Shown here in pieces: positions 8,501-16,171 of a stretch of DNA of 38,638 bases. The stretch is from NCBI GenBank assembly GCA_001898385.1, contig MKTT01000145.1:1-38638 (forward strand), in the 5' to 3' direction. This stretch comes from Planctomycetales bacterium 71-10. GTDB lineage: Bacteria > Planctomycetota > Planctomycetia > Isosphaerales > Isosphaeraceae. Positions within the stretch are counted from its first letter, which is position 1. The number at the start of each line of letters is the position of its first letter. The position numbers and the translations under genes were made by a program. The notes beneath the pieces are model-generated. The model saw only the letters and a program-made list of their open reading frames with translations, searched no databases and had not been told where the DNA came from.

Positions 8501-10047
8501 CTCCCTGCGACCGAGCGGAGCGCCTCGGCGTCGGGCCGCTGCCTAGCGGCCCGACGGCAAAGCTCCGGCAAGGTTAGCTCGGCGGGCAGCTCTACCCGAG
8601 TCTCCTGCCGGGTGATGGCGGCGGCCCAGTCGGCCGTCGCCACGAGCGGGACTTCGGCGACCGCCAATTCCGGGGCGCCCAGCAGCCCATCAAGGAGTGT
8701 CAAGCACGCCCGGCGCCAGGAGGCGACGATTTCGTCATCGAACAGGTCGGCATTGTACTCCAGCACGCCAGTGAGCCTCCCGTCGTCCTCGCGGAAGTTG
8801 AACAGGAGATCGCATTTGGCGTTTACGACGTCGACCTCGAAAAGTTCGAGGGCCGCTCCGGCACCCGCAACGGACGCGGGAGGCTGGAGCACCAGCATCA
8901 CATCCGCCAGCGGACGCCGCCACGGGTGGCGCGCCGATCGAAGGTCGGCAACAACCAAGTCGAACGGCACGTCCTTATGCTCCAAAGCCTCCATGACCTC
9001 CTGGCCGACCCGGCGAAGGAGTGTCACGAAGGTGTCGTCGGCGCGGAGGCAGACCGGCAGAACCAGCGTGTTGAGGAAGAGCCCTATGACCTGATCGGCA
9101 CCGGCGAGGTCACGCCCCGCGACTTGTGTCGCCAGGTGCACGTTGGGCACCCGGCCGAGGCGCGTAAGGAACGCGCCCAGCCAGGCGGCAAGGGCGGCGA
9201 ACACGGTCGCGCCGTGGCGCTCCCCGAGATGACGCAGGCGCGACCAGCGAGTGCCATCAAGCGTCAGGTCGAGGTGCCCAGCTGTTGGGACCGCAGATCC
9301 CCGGGGGCGACTCACCGGTAGCTCCAGCGCCGTGTCCGGTTCGAGCCGCCGCCGCCAGTACTCCAGCTGCGCAGCGTACGCGCCGCTCGCGAGCCGATCC
9401 TGCTGCCAGCGGCAGTAGTCGTGATAGCGGAACGGCGGCTCCGGCAGCGGCGGGGCACCGTCGAACAGCCCGTGCGAAAGCTCGGCGCGGAGCAGGCGAG
9501 CGGAGAACCCGTCGCAAATGATGTGGTGCGTGGCAAGCGCCAGGATGGCCCGATCGGGTGCCAGGCGACACACGGCACCGCGCAGCAGGGGAGGCCGCGA
9601 GAGGTCGAAGGGCCGGGTGGCCCACCTGAGGATCCACGCCCGCGCCCGCTCGGCACGCTCATCGGACGGCAAACTGGACAGATCCACGTCCTCGAACGGC
9701 GCCTCGGCGTCGGCGACGACCCGCTGGACCGGGCGGCCGTCCACCTCGACGAACCCGGTCCGGAAGACCGAGTGCCGAGCGACGAGCCGGGCGAAGCACC
9801 GCCTCAGCGCGTCGCTAGATACAGCGCCGCGGAGGTGGTACGCCTGCCACATGTTGTAGGCAGACGACTCCGGCTCGGCGTGGTGGTGGAACCAGAGCCA
9901 GCTCTGGGCAGAGGATAGCGGGGCTAGTCCCGTCGGCGGGCCGGGGGCCACGCCGTCGGCGACGCTCGTGGCCCCGCAACGAAGCCTATCGAAGGCCATT
10001 TGCCGAAGCCGTTCGAGGCGCGCGCGATCGTTCGAAGTGCTGCCCAT
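5521..10047 (-). CDS. NRPS, domain order C-A-T-C
   Basis: About 1508 residues. First condensation domain about 35-465 with intact HHIICDG (174-180). Adenylation domain about 490-990: A3 YTSGSSGVPKG, A4 FDVSVWELF, A5 NLYGPTE, A10 lysine in SGKLD. Carrier domain has LGGHS with phosphopantetheine Ser1037. A second condensation domain runs from about 1090 to the end with HHALFDG. The ten-residue specificity code I extract is DVWHISLVEK, close to known serine codes (DVWHxSLxDK) except for Glu in place of Asp, so serine or a serine-like residue is predicted. The protein ends in a C domain with no thioesterase or reductase. Start: ATG 10047 follows the previous stop by one base (TGACATG). ATG 10065 would overlap that gene by 17 bp and is less likely. 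Confidence 0.95.
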   Translation of the reverse strand: MGSTSNDRARLERLRQMAFDRLRCGATSVADGVAPGPPTGLAPLSSAQSWLWFHHHAEPESSAYNMWQAYHLRGAVSSDALRRCFARLVARHSVFRTGFVEVDGRPVQRVVADAEAPFEDVDLSSLPSDERAERARAWILRWATRPFDLSRPPLLRGAVCRLAPDRAILALATHHIICDGFSARLLRAELSHGLFDGAPPLPEPPFRYHDYCRWQQDRLASGAYAAQLEYWRRRLEPDTALELPVSRPRGSAVPTAGHLDLTLDGTRWSRLRHLGERHGATVFAALAAWLGAFLTRLGRVPNVHLATQVAGRDLAGADQVIGLFLNTLVLPVCLRADDTFVTLLRRVGQEVMEALEHKDVPFDLVVADLRSARHPWRRPLADVMLVLQPPASVAGAGAALELFEVDVVNAKCDLLFNFREDDGRLTGVLEYNADLFDDEIVASWRRACLTLLDGLLGAPELAVAEVPLVATADWAAAITRQETRVELPAELTLPELCRRAARQRPDAEALRSVAGRLTFAELDDAAGRLASYLLARRPVGAGAGSRVIALGLPRSADLVVSALAILKVGLAYLPLDPRLPRQRLETILADAAPELVLFNSGGPEVIRAVVAPDRCIDLDAVRDAVAATAPLPAPLAEPDDPAYLLYTSGSSGVPKGVINTHAGIVNRILWAQGTDPLHTTDRLLQKTPDSFDVSVWELFWPLVAGSVLVLARPDGERDPTYLADLIQREEITHVHFVPSMLDAFLREPRAAHCRTLIRVICSGEELPEALQHRFFQVFPDCELYNLYGPTEAAVEVTAWRCRRGAVGPVPIGWPVWNTRIYLLDERSQPVPDGTIGELYIAGRQVAAGYLNRPDLTADAFPPDPWSVEPGARMFRTRDLARRRGDGALVFEGRADRQIKVRGYRVENAEVEAHVRAHPGVRWAAAVGRPTARGIRLEVFYQADADLDEELRLHMEARVPEYMVPSLFHRIGEVPLTRSGKLDSTALLARPIEPPTRKSEVRALASPLQEQIARVWVECLRTPAVGPDDNFFSLGGHSLDAVAVVQRLRELGLPVSLDDLFRCQTVALLAEAVADRAAPAPADRAPAVARPAEEFPLSDQQAMMLEHYGGPIPDEPAYHYQQWVRFEGSNVHPDRLHAVLRNLVARHAIFRTQFVGDGDRPVRQRVRPAAPLPWRVEDRGVTIDAVTLQSLLIEDRRRPLGPHDPDVPPFRFAFLREGENTGIFLLSIHHALFDGWSNVEFFNQLVAGLAGAQAAPGGPDDGRVYRELIELMRAAETDDRSARYWREVSQAVQAPRWPAPVVQGRGDEFRDRLVPGDVARRVAEAARGWHVTAKAVYLWAWGQALAPDFGGGPVAVATVSNGRSDRLSDPFRPLGLFWHLAPVVLRPVPGSVAEQVQAVQGHLLDADRHGPFPCWRLLRAEGRAEAMGVSFNYIHFPHGRQGAWPRAVHATASGSYDRFHPALNLVVRTDPADGCVHIRCEYDPKRIGYGAVGDRLDGLMATLATVAIS

Positions 10048-10048
10048 G

Positions 10049-13000
10049 TCAGAGCCTGCCCTCATCCAAAAGCTTGATCAACTCCTCCTCGCTCAGGTTC
10101 TCAACACGAGAGCGGAGCGATTCGTCGATGTGCCGGGCGAGTGAGCGGATGGTCGGGTGTTGGAACATCGCGCGCAGCGGAATCTCCAGCGTGAAAGCGG
10201 CCCGCGTCCGGCCGAGCACGATGGTGGCGAGCAGAGAGTGTCCTCCGATCCGGAAGAAATTCTCGTCGGTGCCGATGCGAGGCCGCTTTAAGTATTGGGC
10301 CCAGATGTCGTGGAGCCGCTGCTCCGTGACGGTCGCCGGGGGCTCGGCCGGGACTGCTACGGCAGCCTGCGCCCTCGTTACGGAGAGTTCCAGGAGGCGC
10401 CGGCGGTCCACCTTGCCATTCGCTAGGACGGGCAGCTCGGGCAGGTGGACGAAATCGGCGGGGATCATCGCTGCTGGCAATCGGGCCTGAAGGCCGATGA
10501 ACAGATCTTCCGCTACGAGCGGCCGGCCGTGGCGCGTGGAGTAAAAGGCGACAAGCCGCTTCTCCCCGCCACAGCTCTGGTCGTGGGGGAGGACCGCCGC
10601 TTGGTCGACTTCCGGTTGCTCCTTCAGCACGGCTGCAACCTCGGCGGGATTGACCCGCTGGCCGCGGATCTTTAACTCGTCATCCCGTCGCCCGGCGATC
10701 GTGGCGCGGCCGTCCGGACGCCAGCGGCCGAGGTCGCCGGTCCGATAGAGTAAGCGTACGCCCGTCCCCGGCCGGGGATCGGGGCGAAACGCCCCGGCTT
10801 CAGCGTCGCTTGTCAGATAGGCTTGGTGGGCGTACCGGTGCCCGATGTGGATATCGCCAAGCTCGCCAACGCTGCAAACGACGTCCCGCTGGTTGAGCAG
10901 TACCAATTCCGCGTGTTCGATGGGCCGGCCAATCGGTTGGACGCCCGGCTCGGGGGGATCGGAGACGATGTCGAAAGCCTTGATCATCATCGTCTCAGAC
11001 GGGCCGTAAAAGTTGACGACTTGGGCGTTCGGGGGGAGCAGGGCACGTCGGGCACGCGTGACCAGCGACCCGCTCAACGGTTCACCCGCCAACGCGAGTA
11101 GCCGGAGATCCGAGAGTGGGCCTCGTCCCTCACCTCCGGCGTGCAGCCAGGCTTCCAAGACGCTTGGCGTCGTGTGAATAACGCTAATGTGCTCATGTCC
11201 AAGATAGTCCAGCGTCTTCTCGACGTCATCGAGCGTCCGGGGGGTGGGCAACCGCACGCTTCCGCCGACTACGAGCGGTGCCCAGAGATCGCGCAGGACG
11301 GCGTCGAACGACAGCGAGGTTATCTGAGCAACGCGATCGTGCTCGGACAAACTGAACTGCCGAGCTTCCCACAGGAGGAAGTCGGCGAGCGCACCGTGAT
11401 TGCCGAGGATGCCCTTGGGGCGCCCCGTAGTCCCGGAGGTGAAAAACAGCGTTGCCAGGTCCGAGGGACCGATCTCCGGAAATGTGTCCGGTAGGACATA
11501 TTCCGAGCGGCATAACCCGTCGCCCCGAGACAGGTGAAAGCACGGAACTGCGAGGGCAGCGGGCTCGGGGCCGTCGACCGCGATCAGCAACCGGGTAGCC
11601 GCAACCTCGGCCATCAGCCGCTGGCGATCCGGCGGGAGAGATGCCTCCAGTGGCAGAACGACGGCGCCACTACGGAGCACGCCGAGCATCCCCACGACGA
11701 AGCCGACCGATTTGTCCCCCGCGAGGGCCACGACGTCCCCGGGCCGGACTCCTCGAGCCAGGAGGGTCGCGGCGACGGCGCCGGAACGCTCGATCAGCAT
11801 ACGATAGGTCAGTTGATCCCGCCCGCAACTAACCGCGACCGCATCCGGTCGGCGATCGGCCGTGCGCTGGACCCGGCGCCCGATGTCAAGCCAGTCGTGA
11901 TCGCTGCGCGGTACGGCCGGTGGAGGTGCCTCGCAGAGGGGATAGTCGAGCACCGACCGGCCGGGCTCCGCCGTGGCCGCTTCGACAAGTCGCCGATACT
12001 GGTTGATGAGCTCGCGCATCCGTGGCTCACCGAACAGATCGGTGCTGTATTCGAGCTCACCGGAGATCCCCCCGCCGTCCCGCAGTGTGAGCGTCACGTC
12101 GAACTTGGAAGTCGCGTGCTGCACCGCTTCTAATCGGGCCGAGACGCCCGGCCAGGGGGCGGAATCCAGGTCCATCAGCCCGGTGAACATCCGGAACATC
12201 ACCTGAAAAAGTGGCGTGCGCGACAGGTCGCGGTCAGGGCTGACGGCCTGGACGACTCGGGAGAAGTCGACGCGGGCGTGGTCCTGGGACTGGAGGACCG
12301 TCTCGTGGGTGCGCCGCACTAGCTCGGCGAAGGTCACCGGCCCGCTCGCATCGATACGATAGGCCAACGTGCGAACGAACATGCCGGCGGTGCGGTCGAA
12401 GCGTGGGTCCTCCCGCCCAAAATGGTCGGAGCCTATCAGAAGGTCGTCCTGGCCCGTCAGCCGGTGCACCAGCGCCACGAAGGCGGCTAAGAGCACGACA
12501 AACGGCGTGGATTGGCAGCGGGCGGCCAGGGCGCGGACCGCGTCGCCGAGCGAGGCCGGGTAGGCCACCGGGAGGACGGCTCCGTTGAGGGTGGGCATCG
12601 GCGGTCGTACGCCGTCGGAGGGCAGTTCGACGACGGGCAGCGGGCCTCGGAGCCGTTCACGCCAGAAGTCGAGGTCGGCCTCGTCGGGCGCGGGCTGTGC
12701 GGCAACGCTCTCGAGGAAGTCCACCTCTGGCGGAGGTCCAATTTCACCCCGCCACAGGGCGAACAGATCGTTAAGGAGAAGCCCAACCGACCAGCCGTCG
12801 GCGAGTACATGGTGGGCGTTAAGGTAGAGCAGGTGGTTCGCCTCGTCCAGCCTGAGCAGCCAGAGCCGGACGCAGGCCCCGCGATGTAGGTTGAATGGCA
12901 CGAGGGCATCGGCCTCGATCAGCCGCCGCGCAGCCCCGTCCCGCTGTGCCGCAGGTAAGGTTGTTAGGTCGTGAAACTCGACCGGGACGTGGAGGTTGTC

Positions 13001-15079
13001 ATCCACGACTTGGGCCGGCTCGCCGTCCTGTTCCTGGAAGCGCAGTCGGAGTACTTCATGCCGCTGTCGCAACCGGTCGAAGGCATCCTGAAGCGGGGCT
13101 GCTAGCAGTGGCCCGCGCAGCCGGACCAGCGTCGGCATGTTGTACGCGGCATTGGACGGCAGCAGCTCTTGGACCAGCCAGAGGCGTTTCTGAGCGTCGG
13201 TCAGAGGGACAGGCCGGGAGCGGTCGACCTGGGTGAAGGCAGGCCGCGGGGTGCTCTGGCCCGCCGTGCGGACCGCGGTGGCTAGTTCGGCCACGGTCGG
13301 ATGAGTCCAGACGGTGCGGACCGGGAGGTCCACCCCCAATCGCTCGCGGAGGAGTGCAACGAGCCGGACGATCATCAGTGAATGCCCGCCCGACTCGAAG
13401 AAGTTGTCCGTCACGCCGGCGGCCGGCCGGCCCAGTACATCGCCCCACACAGCGGCAACCGCCCGCTCCATCTCGTCGCGCGGCGGGACAATAGGACGTC
13501 GTAACTGCCGATGGCGCCAGATCTCCAGAAGCGCGGAGCGGTCGGCCTTGCCGCTGCCGGTGAGCGGCCACCGGGGAACGGCTACTACGGCCGCGGGGAT
13601 CAGCGCTGTCGGAAGGCGTTCCTCCAGGAAGCGCCGGCACCGTGCCTCCAGCCCGGGGCCAGCGGTCGCCTCGTCCCTCGGTTGGCAGAACGCCAGCATG
13701 GTATAAACGCCGTCCTGCTCGACCGCCAGTACGCGTGCCGCCCGGATCTCGGGCTGCTCGGCTAGGACCGCCTCGGGCTCACCCGGGTGGATGCGGACGC
13801 CGTTGATCTTGATCTCGTCGTCGAGCCGGCCGACGTAGACGAGATTTCCGGCCCGGTCGAAACGGCCGAGATCGCCGCTGAGATACAGCAGGTCGTCCGG
13901 ATCATCGCAGGCCGGATTGGGCACAAAGGCGGCTGCCTGCGCGTCGGGGCTGTTGACGTAGCCAGCAGTGCGGTAGGGCGTGCGCACGGCAATCTGGCCG
14001 ACCTCCAGCGGCCCGCAAGGACGAAGGTCGTCGTTCAGGACGTAAACCTCGGTGTCCGGGAGCGGACGGCCCAGCGGTAGGACCCCCTCGGGTGGGTCAT
14101 CGGGGACTCGGTAGAAGGTCTTGCTCACCGTGGTCTCTGTCTGGCCGTAGAAGTTGAAGACCGACCCGGTGAAATTGGGGTAGCAATCACGCAACCGGCG
14201 CACGAGCCGTCCGGAGAGTGGCTCGCCGGCCAAGGCCACGACGCGCAGTTCGCCTAGCGAGGATGGCCCTGGCATTGCAAGCCAGTTTGCAAGCAGGCTT
14301 GGCATCATTTGAACGATCGTGGGTACCCGGCCAACCGTCCGATGCCCGAAGGGGTCGCTGCGCAGGTCGTCGTCATGCGGGGCGAAAATGAGGGACGCGC
14401 CGGAGACCAGTGCCAAGCCGATCTCCTTGAGCGCGCCGTCCACTGTAAGACTCGCCGTCTGCAGCACGCGGTCATCCGGGCCAACCTCAAAGAGCCGGGA
14501 TTGGAACGTGACGAAGTGGCTCAGCCCGGCGTGTCGCCCGAGGATGCCCTTCGGCCGTCCCGTCGTCCCGGAGGTGAACACAAGATAGGCGGCATCGGCC
14601 CCGGCCGGGGTGGCTCGATGCAGGTCACTCACCGCGGCCGGCGTCGTCCGCACGAGCCGGCGCGTGTCCAAGTCGACCTCAGCAACGGACAGCCCATCGG
14701 AAGGGGCGTACGGCAGCGGGCCACCCGCGGCTCGGACAAGCCACCGTGCCCCGGCCTCCGCGCGGAGCACGTCCCGCCGGAGAGCCGGGAGGCTTGGGTC
14801 GAGGCCCAAGAAGACGGCCCCGGCTTCCCAAACGGCGAGTAGGGCGGCGATGGCGGCTGGCCCGCGCGGCAACTCCACGGCCACGACGTCCCCGGCGGTC
14901 AGTCCGTGAGCCCGGAGGCCCGCGGCGAGCTCCGCGACGTCGCTCGAGAGCTTTGCGCGACCGATGACACGGTCCGCTTGGACTATAGCGGTACGGTCCG
15001 GCTCGCATGCCGCCCATTGGCGGAATAGTTCTAGCACGGTCGGTTGCGGCGCGGCCCGCATCGGGATGTCGAGTCTCAT
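10049..15079 (-). CDS. NRPS, domain order A-T-C-A-T
   Basis: 1676 residues. First A domain about 10-520 (A3 FTSGTTGRPKG; A5 NFYGQTE; A10 lysine in GSGKADR). First carrier Ser567 in GGHS. C domain about 620-1060 with intact HHVLADG (756-762). Second A domain about 1085-1580 (again SGTTGRPKG; NFYGPSE; NGKVDR). Second carrier has Ser1615. The last residues, ENLSEEELIKLLDEGRL, look like an acidic helical docking tail. The two A domains resemble each other and differ from the Ser-type ones: where most A domains have FDxSVWE they have VDGALKEI and FDAVLRDLW. My codes, DGKQAAFVSK and DARHAAFMIK, match none I know, so substrates are left open. Having no N-terminal C, it must either start the chain or receive it from a C domain at the end of another synthetase. 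Confidence 0.95.
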   Translation of the reverse strand: MRLDIPMRAAPQPTVLELFRQWAACEPDRTAIVQADRVIGRAKLSSDVAELAAGLRAHGLTAGDVVAVELPRGPAAIAALLAVWEAGAVFLGLDPSLPALRRDVLRAEAGARWLVRAAGGPLPYAPSDGLSVAEVDLDTRRLVRTTPAAVSDLHRATPAGADAAYLVFTSGTTGRPKGILGRHAGLSHFVTFQSRLFEVGPDDRVLQTASLTVDGALKEIGLALVSGASLIFAPHDDDLRSDPFGHRTVGRVPTIVQMMPSLLANWLAMPGPSSLGELRVVALAGEPLSGRLVRRLRDCYPNFTGSVFNFYGQTETTVSKTFYRVPDDPPEGVLPLGRPLPDTEVYVLNDDLRPCGPLEVGQIAVRTPYRTAGYVNSPDAQAAAFVPNPACDDPDDLLYLSGDLGRFDRAGNLVYVGRLDDEIKINGVRIHPGEPEAVLAEQPEIRAARVLAVEQDGVYTMLAFCQPRDEATAGPGLEARCRRFLEERLPTALIPAAVVAVPRWPLTGSGKADRSALLEIWRHRQLRRPIVPPRDEMERAVAAVWGDVLGRPAAGVTDNFFESGGHSLMIVRLVALLRERLGVDLPVRTVWTHPTVAELATAVRTAGQSTPRPAFTQVDRSRPVPLTDAQKRLWLVQELLPSNAAYNMPTLVRLRGPLLAAPLQDAFDRLRQRHEVLRLRFQEQDGEPAQVVDDNLHVPVEFHDLTTLPAAQRDGAARRLIEADALVPFNLHRGACVRLWLLRLDEANHLLYLNAHHVLADGWSVGLLLNDLFALWRGEIGPPPEVDFLESVAAQPAPDEADLDFWRERLRGPLPVVELPSDGVRPPMPTLNGAVLPVAYPASLGDAVRALAARCQSTPFVVLLAAFVALVHRLTGQDDLLIGSDHFGREDPRFDRTAGMFVRTLAYRIDASGPVTFAELVRRTHETVLQSQDHARVDFSRVVQAVSPDRDLSRTPLFQVMFRMFTGLMDLDSAPWPGVSARLEAVQHATSKFDVTLTLRDGGGISGELEYSTDLFGEPRMRELINQYRRLVEAATAEPGRSVLDYPLCEAPPPAVPRSDHDWLDIGRRVQRTADRRPDAVAVSCGRDQLTYRMLIERSGAVAATLLARGVRPGDVVALAGDKSVGFVVGMLGVLRSGAVVLPLEASLPPDRQRLMAEVAATRLLIAVDGPEPAALAVPCFHLSRGDGLCRSEYVLPDTFPEIGPSDLATLFFTSGTTGRPKGILGNHGALADFLLWEARQFSLSEHDRVAQITSLSFDAVLRDLWAPLVVGGSVRLPTPRTLDDVEKTLDYLGHEHISVIHTTPSVLEAWLHAGGEGRGPLSDLRLLALAGEPLSGSLVTRARRALLPPNAQVVNFYGPSETMMIKAFDIVSDPPEPGVQPIGRPIEHAELVLLNQRDVVCSVGELGDIHIGHRYAHQAYLTSDAEAGAFRPDPRPGTGVRLLYRTGDLGRWRPDGRATIAGRRDDELKIRGQRVNPAEVAAVLKEQPEVDQAAVLPHDQSCGGEKRLVAFYSTRHGRPLVAEDLFIGLQARLPAAMIPADFVHLPELPVLANGKVDRRRLLELSVTRAQAAVAVPAEPPATVTEQRLHDIWAQYLKRPRIGTDENFFRIGGHSLLATIVLGRTRAAFTLEIPLRAMFQHPTIRSLARHIDESLRSRVENLSEEELIKLLDEGRL

Positions 15080-15100
15080 GGCGTCGTCCGTCCCCCAACA

Positions 15101-16171
15101 TCAACTCCAGAGTCGGATCAGCGTCGCAACGTGCTCCAAGCTCTCCAGGACCAGCGGCCGCTCGACCCCGAAGTCGACCAGACAGGCGATCTCGTCGATG
15201 CCCAACCGTGCCACCTGCTCGACGAACGCGGACGCGGTCTCGACCGTCCCCAAGAGGGACGCGGTCTCGAAATAGCGATCGAAGGTGACATCCAGCAACT
15301 CCTCGAGGACGGCAGGATCGATCTCCTGCGCCGGAGCCTCCAGCCCTCCGCTGATGACGCCGCCGGCCGCGGCCGCCTGAAGCTCTAAGTCGACCGCGGA
15401 TCGCAGATATTCACGCATCCAGGGCCGCACAGTCTCCCGAGCTCGCCCGGCGTCGGTGGTGAGATAGGTGTGGAGCATCAGGGACACGACCCCCGCGTCA
15501 GGATCGTGCCCGGCCACAGCCCAAGCCCGACGATAGGCGTCAATCTTCTCAGCCAGCCCGGCGCGATCCTGCTGGATCATGTGCGTCAGGACGTAGGCGC
15601 CAAGGCGGCCGGCGGACCGAAAGGTATCGATGTTGCCTGACGAGGTGATCCAGAGCGGTAGCTGCGGCTGGACGGGCCGCGGGAGAGTTCTGATCTCGAT
15701 CGTGCGCCCGGTCCCGTTGATTCGAGTGACGGCCCCATCTTGCCAGAGCCGCCTCAGTTGTTCGATCTGCTCATACATCACCACGTGACGGCGGTCGTAG
15801 CGGTCGGGGAAGAGCACAAAGTCGTTGGCATTCCAGCCGGAGCCGAACGAGATCGCGACGCGGCCGCCGGAGAGCTGGTCAACTACAGCCCAGTCTTCGG
15901 CGATTCGAACGACGTCGTGCAGCGGCGCGACCAAGCTCCCCGCACGCAATTGAACGCGTTCGGTGATCATCGCCAGCGCGGCGGCGGTGACCGCCGGGTT
16001 CGGAAACAGGCCCCCAAACCGCGTGAAGTGCCGCTCCGGAGTCCAGACGGCGCAGAAGCCTAGCCGGTCGGCCGCGCGGGCGGCCTCCAGCATCAGTCGG
16101 TAAGGCGCATCCCCGGCCGCATCCCCGGAGAAGAACATCAGGCTGAAGCGCATGGGTCCGGCTTCCCTCAT
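15101..16171 (-). CDS. luciferase-like FMN-dependent monooxygenase (MupA/Atu3671 type)
   Basis: A 356-residue TIM-barrel flavin monooxygenase of the luciferase-like superfamily. The pattern RFSLMFFSGD at the N-terminus, WTPERHFTRFGGLFPNP (about 44-60), RAGSLVAPLHDVVRIAEDW and SFGSGWNANDF are those of the subgroup found in or beside NRPS and PKS proteins (MupA/Atu3671 family). These enzymes use reduced FMN and oxygen to oxidise a carrier-bound or free intermediate. The exact reaction here is unknown. The gene starts in a 4-bp ATGA overlap with the upstream SGNH gene. ATG 16153 has a better ribosome-binding match (GAGGGAA) and is an alternative start. The stop lies 21 bp before the A-T-C-A-T synthetase gene. 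It acts in trans, since it is not fused to a synthetase. Confidence 0.9.
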   Translation of the reverse strand: MREAGPMRFSLMFFSGDAAGDAPYRLMLEAARAADRLGFCAVWTPERHFTRFGGLFPNPAVTAAALAMITERVQLRAGSLVAPLHDVVRIAEDWAVVDQLSGGRVAISFGSGWNANDFVLFPDRYDRRHVVMYEQIEQLRRLWQDGAVTRINGTGRTIEIRTLPRPVQPQLPLWITSSGNIDTFRSAGRLGAYVLTHMIQQDRAGLAEKIDAYRRAWAVAGHDPDAGVVSLMLHTYLTTDAGRARETVRPWMREYLRSAVDLELQAAAAGGVISGGLEAPAQEIDPAVLEELLDVTFDRYFETASLLGTVETASAFVEQVARLGIDEIACLVDFGVERPLVLESLEHVATLIRLWS

